Shown: one piece after another, positions 35,201 to 43,705 of the stretch | Layout of the letters: each line of letters starts with the position of its first letter | Numbering within the stretch: position 1 is the stretch's first letter | Source of the DNA: Paenibacillus sp. CF384 | GTDB taxonomy: Bacteria; Bacillota; Bacilli; Paenibacillales; Paenibacillaceae | Assembly (NCBI RefSeq): GCF_900106745.1 | Contig: NZ_FNNV01000008.1 | Location: 186,001-250,000 of the forward strand | Direction of reading: 5' to 3' | Length of the DNA: 64,000 nucleotides | Notes under the pieces: generated by a model | Seen by the model: the letters and a program-made list of their open reading frames with translations, nothing else | Told to the model about the DNA's origin: nothing | Database searches by the model: none | Position numbers and translations under genes: made by a program

Positions 35201-36024
35201 CGAACATCACGCTGATCGGCCAAGTATACGCATTCAAGCTGTCCATCCGTTTGAAGGACGGCAAGGAAACGAACCTGACACAGTTCAAAGAACCACTCAC
35301 CATTCATTTCTCGTCTGCAGGCATCACCGATCCAGAAATTGCCGGTATCTTCTACCTTGCAGATGACGGCAAAATGGAATATATCGGAGGCACTCGAGAA
35401 GCAGCAACGGGTAGCATCACGGCAGATATTCACCATTTCAGCAAGTACGCGCTGCTGCAAGTAGAGCAATCCTTCACGGATGTGTCGCCACAGCATTGGG
35501 CTTACAAGACCATTCGCCAGTTGGCGGCCAAACAAGCCATGAATGGCACGGTTCAAGGCCGCTTCGAGCCTAGCCGTACGATTACACGCGCAGAATTTGC
35601 AGCCTTACTTGTGAAAGCATTGAAGCTCCAGCTCACGGATGCTGCCACTTCAAGCGCAGCGGTGTCGTTTACCGACGTACCGGCAGAAGCATGGTTTGCC
35701 CCTTATGTGGCAAAGGCAGCTCAAGTTGGAGTCATTACCGGTAGAAGCGCGGAATCATTCGACCCGAACAACCCGATCACACGGGAAGAAATGGCCGTGT
35801 TAACGATGCGAGCTTATGAAGTGCTAAACGCTTCGCCGACCAAAGTGGAATCCGCTGAACCTTTCGCCGATCAAACCGACGTCTCGGCATGGGCTGCAAC
35901 AGCCATCGACCAAGCTTCTGCACTCGGGCTTATTCAAGGCCAAACGGCTGGCAAATTTGCGCCGCAAGCACCGGCAACAAGAGCTGAGGCTGCCCAAGTG
36001 ATCTGGAACGTACTCAAACGCTAG
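32206..36024 (+). CDS. SLH-anchored multidomain GH53 endo-beta-1,4-galactanase
   Basis: Extracellular arabinogalactan endo-beta-1,4-galactanase, 1272 residues. Order: signal peptide (about 1-45), a CBM61-like galactan-binding domain (46-185), GH53 barrel (205-550), bacterial Ig-like domain (557-642), second CBM61-like domain (644-792), fibronectin III (794-885), a beta-rich domain (887-1086) and three SLH repeats (1089-1272) for attachment to the wall. The acid/base is E341 in IGNEINPGM and the nucleophile E446 in VAETSYGF. The start is TTG at 32206, eight bases after GGGGAGG. It probably releases galacto-oligosaccharides for the ABC system at 40018-43662, whose promoter is alike. Confidence 0.93.
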   Translation: MNRSYHPFRLNRWRQGLSALTAVIMLLSMIISAVAVPGKAGAAAANALTNPGFEDGLNGWDYTSFDGSEPGPASTLSISGSDKHSGASAASYWNGSAYAFKLSQTVSGLTDGTYTLKAWSSGDAGNNNFKLYADNFCGSEKLTTDITNSGWGTITPYTVEEIQVTNGQATIGFEVNSLAGKWGFFDDVELVKVEEPEEPTVPSDEPFIKGADISSLQAIEDAGGKYYEGGIERDLLDILKDHGVNYVRLRIWNDPVDADGYNDKAHIIEMAQRVKAKGMKLLLDFHYSDFWADPGKQVKPEAWTNLSFDELKQAVYDYTADVMNGLKAVDAYPDMVQIGNEINPGMLLPDGSTSDYSKLTALLKQGIQAVRDTTPAVHKVKIMLHLAEGGNNWVFRSFFDAMETADVDYDVIGMSFYPFWHGPFQTLKDNLNDMADRYGKQVIVAETSYGFTVEDGDGYPNNFTQKEADEAGFPATVEGQKQVLTTVMNTVAHVPGGKGAGVFYWEPAWIPVPKDSEGHYQAGWKSGEGASWDNQALFDFQGNVLPSLDAFQFEPGDLDTKTALTAKNPEGISVPVNESAETVSTLLPAAADVLYNDGSIEPAAVEWSAIEQDDLSRIGTFVIDGQITGTELAVKVPVTVTTNRNLLHNGSFEDGTAFASWTVTDATEAAKVKTDAANAYAGTKAVNYYASAAFDFTMSQTVTGLTNGTYLLKAKISGGGGDNAIHLSAQDFGAEAVQSDNIVNTGWQNWNDAELSSIQVTNGQVTIGLTVDAPADTWGWIDSFELYRETPVAGWTEAKAVTASNVGTSSVKLTWTGAADANQINSYKIYKDGKLLTTVTAGSATEYTVTGLSANTAYSFKVEASLDDEIWTSTGPSTTVQTAQEAGPVIGPVTSTNDSAVFTITASGLSANAEGKVEVALPIGKTTVTLPSQTAELLGTHPLTLNAEKFTLTIPSSVFQQLAALGGSSADSTITLTLAPLEKDAVSKQTDLLEKQNQANITLIGQVYAFKLSIRLKDGKETNLTQFKEPLTIHFSSAGITDPEIAGIFYLADDGKMEYIGGTREAATGSITADIHHFSKYALLQVEQSFTDVSPQHWAYKTIRQLAAKQAMNGTVQGRFEPSRTITRAEFAALLVKALKLQLTDAATSSAAVSFTDVPAEAWFAPYVAKAAQVGVITGRSAESFDPNNPITREEMAVLTMRAYEVLNASPTKVESAEPFADQTDVSAWAATAIDQASALGLIQGQTAGKFAPQAPATRAEAAQVIWNVLKR

Positions 36025-36147
36025 CACGCAGCTGTTTATGAAAACATTGGTAATCTTTAAATAACATCCTATAAGCCATCATGATTAAGCGCTTACAATA
36101 AATGTGGGAGCAGTAATGCTCTACGCGCATCGCTTAAGGGGCCGGTC

Positions 36148-36366
36148 ATGATTTGTGAAATCGGCATGGCTTACAGCTCACCGTCAACGGCAAAGAGTTT
36201 CATTACCGATATCAAAACCAAGATTCGGGGCATCTCGGGCGGCAAAGGCTTAGGCGTCTTCTACTGGGAGCCCGAGGCGACTCCCGGCTACAACGGCGGC
36301 TACAATCTTGGTGCTTGGCAGGCGGATATGAAGCCGACCATTGCATTGGAAGGTTTCTTGAACTAG
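36148..36366 (+). pseudogene. C-terminal remnant of a second GH53 galactanase
   Basis: A 72-residue frame that opens with VMICEIGMAYSS-like text (the nucleophile-glutamate strand of GH53), continues with GISGGKGLGVFYWEPEA, and ends LEGFLN, the normal end of a single-domain GH53. It lacks the front three-quarters of the barrel, including the acid/base glutamate. It is not a copy of the adjacent GH53 (which has VAETSYGF and GAGVFYWEPAW), so it is the relic of a different galactanase gene. There is no good ribosome site of its own at the ATG. Confidence 0.8.
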
Positions 36367-36410
36367 GTTACTAGGCAACGCTTTGCTAGACGAGGTAACT
36401 TAGCCCAACA

Positions 36411-36460
36411 AGAGGATTCTCTCAGCCCTGCAACGGGTTTGAAGGGGAATCCTCTTCCCC
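36411..36460 (+). terminator. Hairpin after the GH53 remnant
   Basis: AGAGGATTC (36411-36419) pairs with GAATCCTCT (36447-36455); the tail TCCCCGTTT is only weakly T-rich. It is probably the old terminator of the lost galactanase gene. Confidence 0.55.
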
Positions 36461-36550
36461 GTTTATTCGCAAGCTTGGAGACAACCAAGCCGCGGCTCCA
36501 TTATAATGTTGAAGCATGTCATTACACCTAAGGCAAGGATGGGACGCGCA

Positions 36551-38311
36551 ATGCCAAGAATGAATTTGTTCAGCAAAATCGTCATCACACTGGCAGTGCT
36601 AATCGTGTTGATTGCAGGACTCTATTTCCTCTCCAATCAGACGAGCACGGATGTGCTGCGAAATGAGCTCAATAAGTCGAATACGAGCAAGCTCGACTTC
36701 TTCCAATCGCAGGTGGACGCGAATATGGACTCTGTCACGTTATGGCCGAATTTGCTCGTGCGCGATCCTGATATTTCTGAGCTGAGGGACATGGCTCCGA
36801 TCGGAGGAGGTTCTCTGGACCTCGATATGATTAATTTAGTGAAACGAATTCAACAGAAGATAAGCACGCAGGAGAGCTCTATCAACTGGAAATGCTCGCT
36901 TTACATATACTCGCCTAGACTTGGCCGCGTCATCACCGTCAATGATGTGCGAAGCTATGACGATACGGCGCTGAAACAACGTCTGAAGCAAGGCTGGCAT
37001 GTGAGGAAGGATTCGCCGGATGCCACGAACAGCTACGAATTCTCTCTGCTAACCGTTACGCCGTATTATGCGATGAATCAGCCTGAGGATGCCGATCTCA
37101 TTATCGAGGTACGCTTCAATAGCAGCAATATCGTTGGCATGCTGGATGAATTCAACAGCGACGGCAGGCGCAATCCGTTCTTCTACAAGCAGGACGTAGG
37201 GACGATTTTTAACAACACGGCAGACCGGAGCGTGGCGCAGGAGCTGGTAGGCAAGCTGGAGCAGCAGCATCTGATGGATATCAGCAATCAGACGATTGAG
37301 CTGAAGGGCATCAAGTATTTGGTCAATACGAAGCAGTCGCCGGTGACGCAGTGGTACCTGGTCGACTATATCCCTTATAGCGACGTCATTGGCCCGATTC
37401 AGAAGTCGAACCATTTGTTCTATGCCACGCTGGTTTCATTGCTCATTATGGGCTGCGTGATGGCTTATCTCTTGTACGCGCAGGTTCAAGTACCGATGAA
37501 GCGGCTCATTCAGAGCTTCCAACGGCTCAAGCAAGAGGACTATTCCGTTCGACTCGTGCCCAAAGGAAATGGCGAATTCAGCTACGTCTTCATGCGGTTC
37601 AATTCCATGGTAGCGCAAATTCAGGAGCTGTTCGGTACCGTTTATCTAGAGAAAATCCATGTGCGGGAAGCGCGGCTGAAGCAGCTGCAATCGCAAATCA
37701 ATCCGCATTTCTTCTATAACTGTTTCTCGTTTATATCGAGCATGGCGAAATTAGAGAACTACAAGGCGATTGTGGCCATGTCTCAAAATCTATCGGCCTA
37801 CTACCGCTATACCACGAGGCAGGAGCGAGGCGAAGTCAAGCTGGCGGAGGAGCTGGATTTTGTGACGAGCTACCTGGAGATTCAGCGGCTTCGTATGAAC
37901 CGGCTGCATTTTGAGGTGGAGCTCCCCTCTTGGCTGCGCCATCTGGACATTCCGCCGCTGCTCATTCAGCCGCTTGTGGAGAATGCCGTCCTGCACGGCA
38001 TCGAAGGCCGAGCAGGTGAAGGCATTATTCGTCTCACAGCGAAGGAGGAGGACGGAGAAATCCAAATTCGCGTCGAGGACAACGGCAAAGGGCTTGATGA
38101 AGCGGGGATCCGATCACTCATGAATAAGTTAGATGAGCCCATGGGCGAAGAGACCGGCTGCGGATTATGGAACGTCAATCAGCGGCTGCAGCTGCGCTAT
38201 GGTGAAGAAGCGGGAATGACGATTACCAATGGCGAGCATGGCGGCCTCATCGTAACGCTGCATTGGCCCAAACAGCACAGTGACGGAAAGGAGATCGGAG
38301 GGCATGATTGA
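36551..38311 (+). CDS. YesM-type sensor histidine kinase
   Basis: Membrane sensor kinase (586 residues). Order: helix (about 8-30), extracellular sensing domain (31-290), second helix (about 293-315), HAMP (316-368), His_kinase domain with phospho-accepting H386 in QSQINPHFFYN, and HATPase with N-box VENAVLHG and G1 box VEDNGKGLDEAG. The start is uncertain: ATG 36551 after AAGGATGG is preferred; 36539 and 36506 are in frame. A TATAAT at 36502-36507 could be its -10, which argues against 36506. It overlaps yesN by eight bases. It probably senses galactan breakdown products or their binding protein. Confidence 0.92.
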   Translation: MPRMNLFSKIVITLAVLIVLIAGLYFLSNQTSTDVLRNELNKSNTSKLDFFQSQVDANMDSVTLWPNLLVRDPDISELRDMAPIGGGSLDLDMINLVKRIQQKISTQESSINWKCSLYIYSPRLGRVITVNDVRSYDDTALKQRLKQGWHVRKDSPDATNSYEFSLLTVTPYYAMNQPEDADLIIEVRFNSSNIVGMLDEFNSDGRRNPFFYKQDVGTIFNNTADRSVAQELVGKLEQQHLMDISNQTIELKGIKYLVNTKQSPVTQWYLVDYIPYSDVIGPIQKSNHLFYATLVSLLIMGCVMAYLLYAQVQVPMKRLIQSFQRLKQEDYSVRLVPKGNGEFSYVFMRFNSMVAQIQELFGTVYLEKIHVREARLKQLQSQINPHFFYNCFSFISSMAKLENYKAIVAMSQNLSAYYRYTTRQERGEVKLAEELDFVTSYLEIQRLRMNRLHFEVELPSWLRHLDIPPLLIQPLVENAVLHGIEGRAGEGIIRLTAKEEDGEIQIRVEDNGKGLDEAGIRSLMNKLDEPMGEETGCGLWNVNQRLQLRYGEEAGMTITNGEHGGLIVTLHWPKQHSDGKEIGGHD

Positions 38312-39905
38312 AATTTTGCTCGTGGACGATGAGTCCTATGTGACAGAAAGCTTAAAGAAAACGATTCCTTGGGAAGCGCTTAACGTTCGTGCTGTCTATA
38401 CGGCGGCGTCTGCCATGGAAGCCATTGCGATTATGGAGAGTCAATCGATCGATATCCTCGTGACCGATATTCGAATGCCGGAGATGGACGGTCTTGCGCT
38501 TGTTCGCTTGGTAAGCGAGCGTTGGCCGGATATGAGGCGAATTCTGCTCACAGGCTACTCCGATTTCGAATACGCGAAGAAGGCGATCCAGCTGCAGGTG
38601 TCCGATTATATACTGAAGCCTGTAGATGATGATGAGTTTATGCGTAGCATTTTGGGAGCAATCGAATCGCTCAAGGATGAGTGGGAGGAAGCCGACCGCT
38701 ATCACCGGCTGCTCTACGATATGAAGTCGGATCAATCCGTGCTCAAAGAAAACCTCATGAGCGATCTGCTGCTCGGCAGGCAGCTATCGAGTCAGACCAT
38801 CGGTGAAAAACTCCGTCAGTATGCACTTCCGATAAGTTTGGACGCGCCTTCGTTCCTTATGCTGATTCAGCTGGGCAGCCATTTTGCCGATTATGATCCG
38901 CAGTCGGTAAGGCTCATTGAATTTGCGGTCGGTAATATCGCCGAAGAAGTGCTGGGTTCATCGTTTCACGTATGGCACAGCAAAGCGCCTCACGATTGTC
39001 TCGTTCTCCTGATCTCCGGTGAGATCAGGCCGCTGCGGGCAGAGATGGAGAAGCTCGCTGGTGAAGTCGGCATGCAGGTGCGCACCCATCTCAAAGGCGA
39101 CATCTCCATTGTCGTCAGCCCGTGGTTCGAATTTCCGAGCAAGCTCTCGGCCGCTTATCGCAGCGCGCTTGGTGCATTGCTCCAGCATGGACGTACGAAC
39201 GAGGCAATGATTCTGTTTCAAGAGGATTACCCGGAGAGTCGTTATTCGGTGAAATCGATTGAGGCATTATATAAGCCCCCAACGCTCATTCATTTGCTAG
39301 AGTCGAAGCAGTGGACGGCGGCTGAAGAGAAGATTAGCGAAGTATTTGGTTATTTGGAAGCGGAGAAAGCATTCATTACGATGGAGCATCTGTACGAAGT
39401 GTATCTCTGCATCACGAATGCTTATCTCTACCTCGTTCATAAGCAAGGGCTGTTGAGCCATCAAATTGAAGGTTTGGAGTTCGATCTCATGCTGAATCAG
39501 AGCGTGCTGCAGTCACCGGATCGGCTGCGCAAATGGGCGCTTCTTTCGCTGGAGAAGCTGAAGCAAGAAATGTCTGAATCGGATCGCTACACGAAGAGCC
39601 ATATGATTAAGCAGGTGCAGGAGCTCGTTACGCAGGACATTGGGCTTGATATTTCGGTCAAAACGATTGCCGATAAAGTGTATCTGCATCCGGTCTATCT
39701 CTCGAAGATTTACAAGAGCGAGACAGGAGAGAGTCTTGGCGATTTCATCATTCGGATCCGGATGGAGAAGGCACTCTACCTGCTGAAGCATTCCAATAAG
39801 AAAATCTACGAGATTACCTCGGAGCTGGGTTATCAGAACCCGCAATATTTTAGCAAAATGTTCAAGAAGCATTATGGCATGACACCGAATGAATATCGGG
39901 ACTAA
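38304..39905 (+). CDS. YesN-type response regulator with AraC DNA-binding domain
   Basis: Response regulator of 533 residues. The N-terminal receiver has acidic residues D8/D9 and phospho-acceptor D55 in LVTDIRMPEMDG, with K105-type text DYILKPVDD. A long linker domain follows (about 130-420), and the C-terminal AraC-type double helix-turn-helix (about 430-533) reads KTIADKVYLHPVYLSKIYK and the family end YGMTPNEYRD. ATG 38304 follows GGAGGG inside the yesM end. It likely activates the binding-protein operon 110 bases downstream and, from promoter similarity, the galactanase gene. Confidence 0.93.
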   Translation: MIEILLVDDESYVTESLKKTIPWEALNVRAVYTAASAMEAIAIMESQSIDILVTDIRMPEMDGLALVRLVSERWPDMRRILLTGYSDFEYAKKAIQLQVSDYILKPVDDDEFMRSILGAIESLKDEWEEADRYHRLLYDMKSDQSVLKENLMSDLLLGRQLSSQTIGEKLRQYALPISLDAPSFLMLIQLGSHFADYDPQSVRLIEFAVGNIAEEVLGSSFHVWHSKAPHDCLVLLISGEIRPLRAEMEKLAGEVGMQVRTHLKGDISIVVSPWFEFPSKLSAAYRSALGALLQHGRTNEAMILFQEDYPESRYSVKSIEALYKPPTLIHLLESKQWTAAEEKISEVFGYLEAEKAFITMEHLYEVYLCITNAYLYLVHKQGLLSHQIEGLEFDLMLNQSVLQSPDRLRKWALLSLEKLKQEMSESDRYTKSHMIKQVQELVTQDIGLDISVKTIADKVYLHPVYLSKIYKSETGESLGDFIIRIRMEKALYLLKHSNKKIYEITSELGYQNPQYFSKMFKKHYGMTPNEYRD

Positions 39906-39907
39906 GC

Positions 39908-39981
39908 GTGCAGAAAGGTTGGCAAAGGTGCAGAAATCTTCGCTAAGTATCATAGGTTCGGCACTTATACTTCCCTATAAT
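39908..39981 (+). promoter_or_regulatory. Promoter and candidate YesN operator of the galactan transporter
   Basis: TATAAT at 39976-39981 in CTTCCCTATAATT with a poor -35. The direct repeat GTGCAGAAA occurs at 39908-39916 and 39928-39936, exactly 20 bases apart, ending 16 bases before the -35 position; two same-face half-sites like this suit an AraC-type activator. The downstream half and promoter match the galactanase promoter. Confidence 0.65.
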
Positions 39982-40017
39982 TAATCTTGTAAGACATCAA
40001 CGCGTAGGGGGAAGAAC

Positions 40018-41757
40018 ATGACAACCACATGGAAAAAGGGGATATTCGCAGCATCCGCGCTTATGCTGATGGCTTCCGGTTTGGCGGCTTGCTCCGGCAA
40101 TAACGAGAGCGGCGGCAACGCTAACGGGAACAAGAATGCGGCTTCCACGGAGCAGAGCAATGCGACGAACAACACAGCAGCGAACACGACCGAAGAGGCG
40201 AAGCCGGAGAGCGCATATAAAGACAAATACGACCCGGCCGTTACCATCTCTACTGTATGGGGCGTTGATCCTGCACTGAAATTTAAGAACGGTGAATCTA
40301 TCGAGAATAACGTTTCTACCAAGTGGGCACTAGATACGCTGGGGATCAAGATCGATTCGCTCTGGTCCGTAACCGATACGAATAATGCTTTTGCGACGAA
40401 GCTCAGACTGTCGATGTCTTCCGGTCAGGATCTGCCGGATGTCGTGACGGTCGGCGACTCTCAATTGGCACAGGATTTAATCGAAACCGGCGCGTTCCGC
40501 GATGTAGGCGAGCTGTTCGACCAGTATGCGAACGAGAAGTGGAAAACCGCGATGAACCTCGACTCGAACGTCTGGAATCCTTACATCCGCGATGGCAAGA
40601 AGATGGGCATTCCGGTTCTTGATTACGCATACAACCACGATTACCTGCTGTGGATCCGCCAAGACTGGCTGGATAAGCTGAATTTGCAAGCACCGAAGAC
40701 GCTCGATGATTTGGAGAAAATCATGGATGCGTTCAAGAATCAGAATCCGGACGGTCTGAAGCCGGATAAAGTGGTACCTTTGTCCATCGGCTTCAAGTCG
40801 ACCATGAATACTTGGATGGGCGATCCATCTTGGATCTTCGGCGCTTACGGCACAATCCCGGCACAATGGAATCAAGCGGCTGACGGCAGCTTGGAGTGGG
40901 GCTCCGTTAATCCGGCTTCCAAGCAAGCGCTGCAGAAGCTGAAGCAGTGGCGTGATAAAGGTTATATTCCGAGCGAGGCAGCGATCTGGGATGAGAATAA
41001 GACTGCGGAGCCTGCGGTTGCAGGAACAGCGGGCATCATTCCGGGACCTTACTGGATGAGCGGCTGGCCGCTGCTGGACACAGCGAAGAACGTACCTTCA
41101 GCAGTATGGAAGCCATATGCACTTCCTACTGGACCGGACGGCAAAGCAGGACGCCATGGCACAAACTTTACGAGCGGCGTAACGCTGATCAATAAGGACA
41201 TGGAGCATCCGGAAGCGATTTTCACCTACCAGAATTACCTGTTTGATCATCTGGCTGATCCGCAAACGGGCAGCGATTGGGATCTTGGCGTATTCAAGGG
41301 TTATGACTACGATCTAGACGCTAACAACAACCCGCTGTATCTAGACAAAATCCCTGGCGGCGAAGTAAACATCAACCGCTATTGGCTCGTGAAAGACGGC
41401 GCGCGTATTCCGGATGCTCAGATGAAAGCACTCTTGAAGCTGGCTGACGGAAGCGAGGCATCGACGAAGCTGGAGAAAGAAGTGAAGAATAACTACGGGC
41501 CGGAAACGCCTGCTGCAGCGAAAGTGCTGTTATCGCAGCCGGATATCTCGTTCAAGGACTTGTTCACAGGTCCGGCGACGCAAACGATGCAATCCAAGCT
41601 GGACTACCTGAAGAAGATCGAGCTGCAAACCTTCAACGAAATTATCTATGGCAAGAAGGGCTTGGACAGCTTCGACCAATTCGTCGCAGACTGGAAATCC
41701 GCTGGCGGCGACAAAATGACGCAAGAAGTCAACGACTGGTACAAGAGCACCAAATAA
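40018..41757 (+). CDS. Sugar ABC transporter substrate-binding lipoprotein (LplA-like)
   Basis: Extracellular solute-binding protein family 1 lipoprotein, 579 residues. Lipobox GLAAC (C25), a Asn/Ala-rich spacer to about residue 65, then the two-lobed binding fold with features such as LPDVVTVGDSQLAQDLIETGAF and WIRQDWLDKLNL. ATG 40018 follows GGGGGAAG. It is followed by a terminator-like hairpin and two permease genes. Context with GH53 and the shared promoter point to galacto-oligosaccharides; this is inference. No ATPase gene lies nearby, as usual for this family, which shares MsmK-type ATPases. Confidence 0.93.
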   Translation: MTTTWKKGIFAASALMLMASGLAACSGNNESGGNANGNKNAASTEQSNATNNTAANTTEEAKPESAYKDKYDPAVTISTVWGVDPALKFKNGESIENNVSTKWALDTLGIKIDSLWSVTDTNNAFATKLRLSMSSGQDLPDVVTVGDSQLAQDLIETGAFRDVGELFDQYANEKWKTAMNLDSNVWNPYIRDGKKMGIPVLDYAYNHDYLLWIRQDWLDKLNLQAPKTLDDLEKIMDAFKNQNPDGLKPDKVVPLSIGFKSTMNTWMGDPSWIFGAYGTIPAQWNQAADGSLEWGSVNPASKQALQKLKQWRDKGYIPSEAAIWDENKTAEPAVAGTAGIIPGPYWMSGWPLLDTAKNVPSAVWKPYALPTGPDGKAGRHGTNFTSGVTLINKDMEHPEAIFTYQNYLFDHLADPQTGSDWDLGVFKGYDYDLDANNNPLYLDKIPGGEVNINRYWLVKDGARIPDAQMKALLKLADGSEASTKLEKEVKNNYGPETPAAAKVLLSQPDISFKDLFTGPATQTMQSKLDYLKKIELQTFNEIIYGKKGLDSFDQFVADWKSAGGDKMTQEVNDWYKSTK

Positions 41758-41766
41758 CCCGACTCC

Positions 41767-41798
41767 GGGGCAGCTGGGCAACCGGCTGCTCTTTTTTT
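41767..41798 (+). terminator. Intra-operon terminator between binding protein and permeases
   Basis: GGGGCAGC and GGCTGCTC (one G-U pair) then a run of seven T. It would lower permease expression relative to the binding protein and stabilise the upstream mRNA. Confidence 0.75.
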
Positions 41799-41865
41799 AA
41801 ACTTGCTGGCTGGTGCGGGGAGTTGCGTCCCGCTGGAATAACTTAACAATCGCATTAGGAGGTAC

Positions 41866-42768
41866 ATGATGACTAGTTATCTCAAAAGAACATGGTACTT
41901 TCATGTGATGCTTCTGCCTGCCCTTGTGTTTCTCATCGTGTTCAACTACTTGCCGATGGGCGGCATTGTGATGGCGTTTCAAGATTACAAGCCATGGCTG
42001 CACATCAGCGGATCCGATTGGATCGGGCTTGATAATTTCCGAGCGCTGTTTGAACGCGAGGATAGCTTGCAGGTCATCTGGAATACCTTTTTTATCGCCT
42101 TGCTCAAAATCATTTTCAACTTGATCACGCCGTTTACGTTTGCGATTCTGCTTAATGAAATCCGCCAGCGGCACTTGAACCGCTCGGTGCAAACGTTAGT
42201 CTATCTGCCCCATTTCCTCTCGTGGGTTATTCTCGGGGGCATCCTCGTGGAGTTCCTCTCCTCCGACGGAGGGTTCGTCAATCGCGTGCTGGGTCAGCTG
42301 TTTGGGATCAAGCCGATCTTCTTCCTCGGAGATGGCAACTGGTTCCGTTTCACCGTCATCGTGTCCGAGGTGTGGAAGGAATTCGGCTACGGCACGATCG
42401 TATTCCTGGCCGCACTGGCCGGCATCAATCCTTCGCTCTACGAGGCCGCAGAGATGGACGGCGCGAGCCGCTGGAAGCAGACGCTGCATATTACGATTCC
42501 ATCGCTGATTCCGATCGCGATTGTGGTGGGCACGCTGTCGCTCGGCAACATACTCAATGCGGGCTTCGATCAGATTTTCAACCTCTACAATCCGCTGGTG
42601 CTGGATAAAGGCGATATAATCGATACTTTCGTTTTTCGTACCGCGATTCTCGATGGACAGTTCGGTTTTGCGACGGCAGTGGGGCTGTTCAAATCCGTCA
42701 TCAGCATGATCCTGATTATTATTTCGTACCGGTTAGCCTCCAAATGGGCCAATTACCGGGTGTTCTAG
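41866..42768 (+). CDS. Sugar ABC permease, LplB family
   Basis: Membrane subunit (300 residues, six helices) of a CUT1-type oligosaccharide importer. Contains the LPALVFLIVFNYLPMGG start typical of LplB and the EAA motif EAAEMDGASRWKQTLHITIP for ATPase docking. ATG 41866 (or the adjacent ATG 41869) follows AGGAGGT. Fifteen bases separate it from the partner permease. Predicted to take up galacto-oligosaccharides from context. Confidence 0.92.
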   Translation: MMTSYLKRTWYFHVMLLPALVFLIVFNYLPMGGIVMAFQDYKPWLHISGSDWIGLDNFRALFEREDSLQVIWNTFFIALLKIIFNLITPFTFAILLNEIRQRHLNRSVQTLVYLPHFLSWVILGGILVEFLSSDGGFVNRVLGQLFGIKPIFFLGDGNWFRFTVIVSEVWKEFGYGTIVFLAALAGINPSLYEAAEMDGASRWKQTLHITIPSLIPIAIVVGTLSLGNILNAGFDQIFNLYNPLVLDKGDIIDTFVFRTAILDGQFGFATAVGLFKSVISMILIIISYRLASKWANYRVF

Positions 42769-42783
42769 GGAGGGGGCAGAGAG

Positions 42784-43662
42784 ATGTATCACAAAACGGT
42801 GCCTTATCGCGTATTTAACATCTTCAATACCGGTCTCCTGGTTCTATTGTCGCTCGCCTGCATTATACCGCTCATTCATGTGTTCGCGATTTCGTTCAGC
42901 GCGAAATCGGCGGCTGACGGCAACTTGGTCGGCTTGTGGCCGGTCGATTTCTCGACGGTCGCCTATACCAAAACCATCGATAACCCGGTATTCCTTCACT
43001 CGCTGTGGGTCTCGGTCAAGCGTACCGTTATCGGCACAATCGGCATTCTAGCTGTCGCTTGTCTGGCGGCATACCCGCTCTCGAAGGAAACCTTGCAGTT
43101 TAAAGGACGCTCGGTTTATGCATGGCTGTTCGTGTTCACGATGATTTTCAACGGTGGGCTTGTGCCCTTCTACATCGTCATCCAGAAGCTTCACCTCATG
43201 GATAATTTCTGGGTGCTCGTGCTGCCGGGAATCGTCAACGTGTGGCTCATTATCTTGCTGATGAACTTCTTCCGCGGTGTGCCGAAGGAGCTGGAGGAAG
43301 CGGCGCTGATCGATGGCTCAGGTCATTTTGGCATCCTGTTTCGCATCTATCTGCCTGTCTCGCTGCCGGCCTTGGCGACGCTCGGACTGTTCGCGATGGT
43401 GTGGCATTGGAATTCTTGGTTTGACGGCATTCTGTATATTAGTGACAAAGGCGAATATCCTCTCGCTTCTTACCTGCAGACCGTTATCGTGTCACGGGAT
43501 ATGAGCTCCATGAATTTCTCCAAGCAGGAGATGGATTTATTGTCTCAGAAGACGATCAATGCGGCACAGATCTTCATCGGCGCGCTGCCGATTCTCATTG
43601 TCTATCCGTTCTTGCAACGATTCTTCGTAAAAGGACTGGTCATGGGCTCGGTGAAGGAATAG
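42784..43662 (+). CDS. Sugar ABC permease, YtcP/AraQ family
   Basis: Second membrane subunit (292 residues, six helices). Has IIPLIHVFAISFSAKSAADG near the N-terminus, the EAA motif EAALIDGSGHFGILFRIYLP and the usual C-terminal end FFVKGLVMGSVKE. ATG 42784 follows GGGAGGGGG. Pairs with the LplB-like subunit. The eut leader begins directly after its stop with no separate terminator visible, so read-through into the eut leader is possible. Confidence 0.92.
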   Translation: MYHKTVPYRVFNIFNTGLLVLLSLACIIPLIHVFAISFSAKSAADGNLVGLWPVDFSTVAYTKTIDNPVFLHSLWVSVKRTVIGTIGILAVACLAAYPLSKETLQFKGRSVYAWLFVFTMIFNGGLVPFYIVIQKLHLMDNFWVLVLPGIVNVWLIILLMNFFRGVPKELEEAALIDGSGHFGILFRIYLPVSLPALATLGLFAMVWHWNSWFDGILYISDKGEYPLASYLQTVIVSRDMSSMNFSKQEMDLLSQKTINAAQIFIGALPILIVYPFLQRFFVKGLVMGSVKE

Positions 43663-43705
43663 GGCCGCAGCCACAGGCATATCTTGATAACAAAAGCATA
43701 GTCAG

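Noticed and set aside
36080-36100. CcpA cre site upstream of the GH53 remnant
   Set aside because: AAGCGCTTACA matches one half of the cre consensus, but the other half does not fit.
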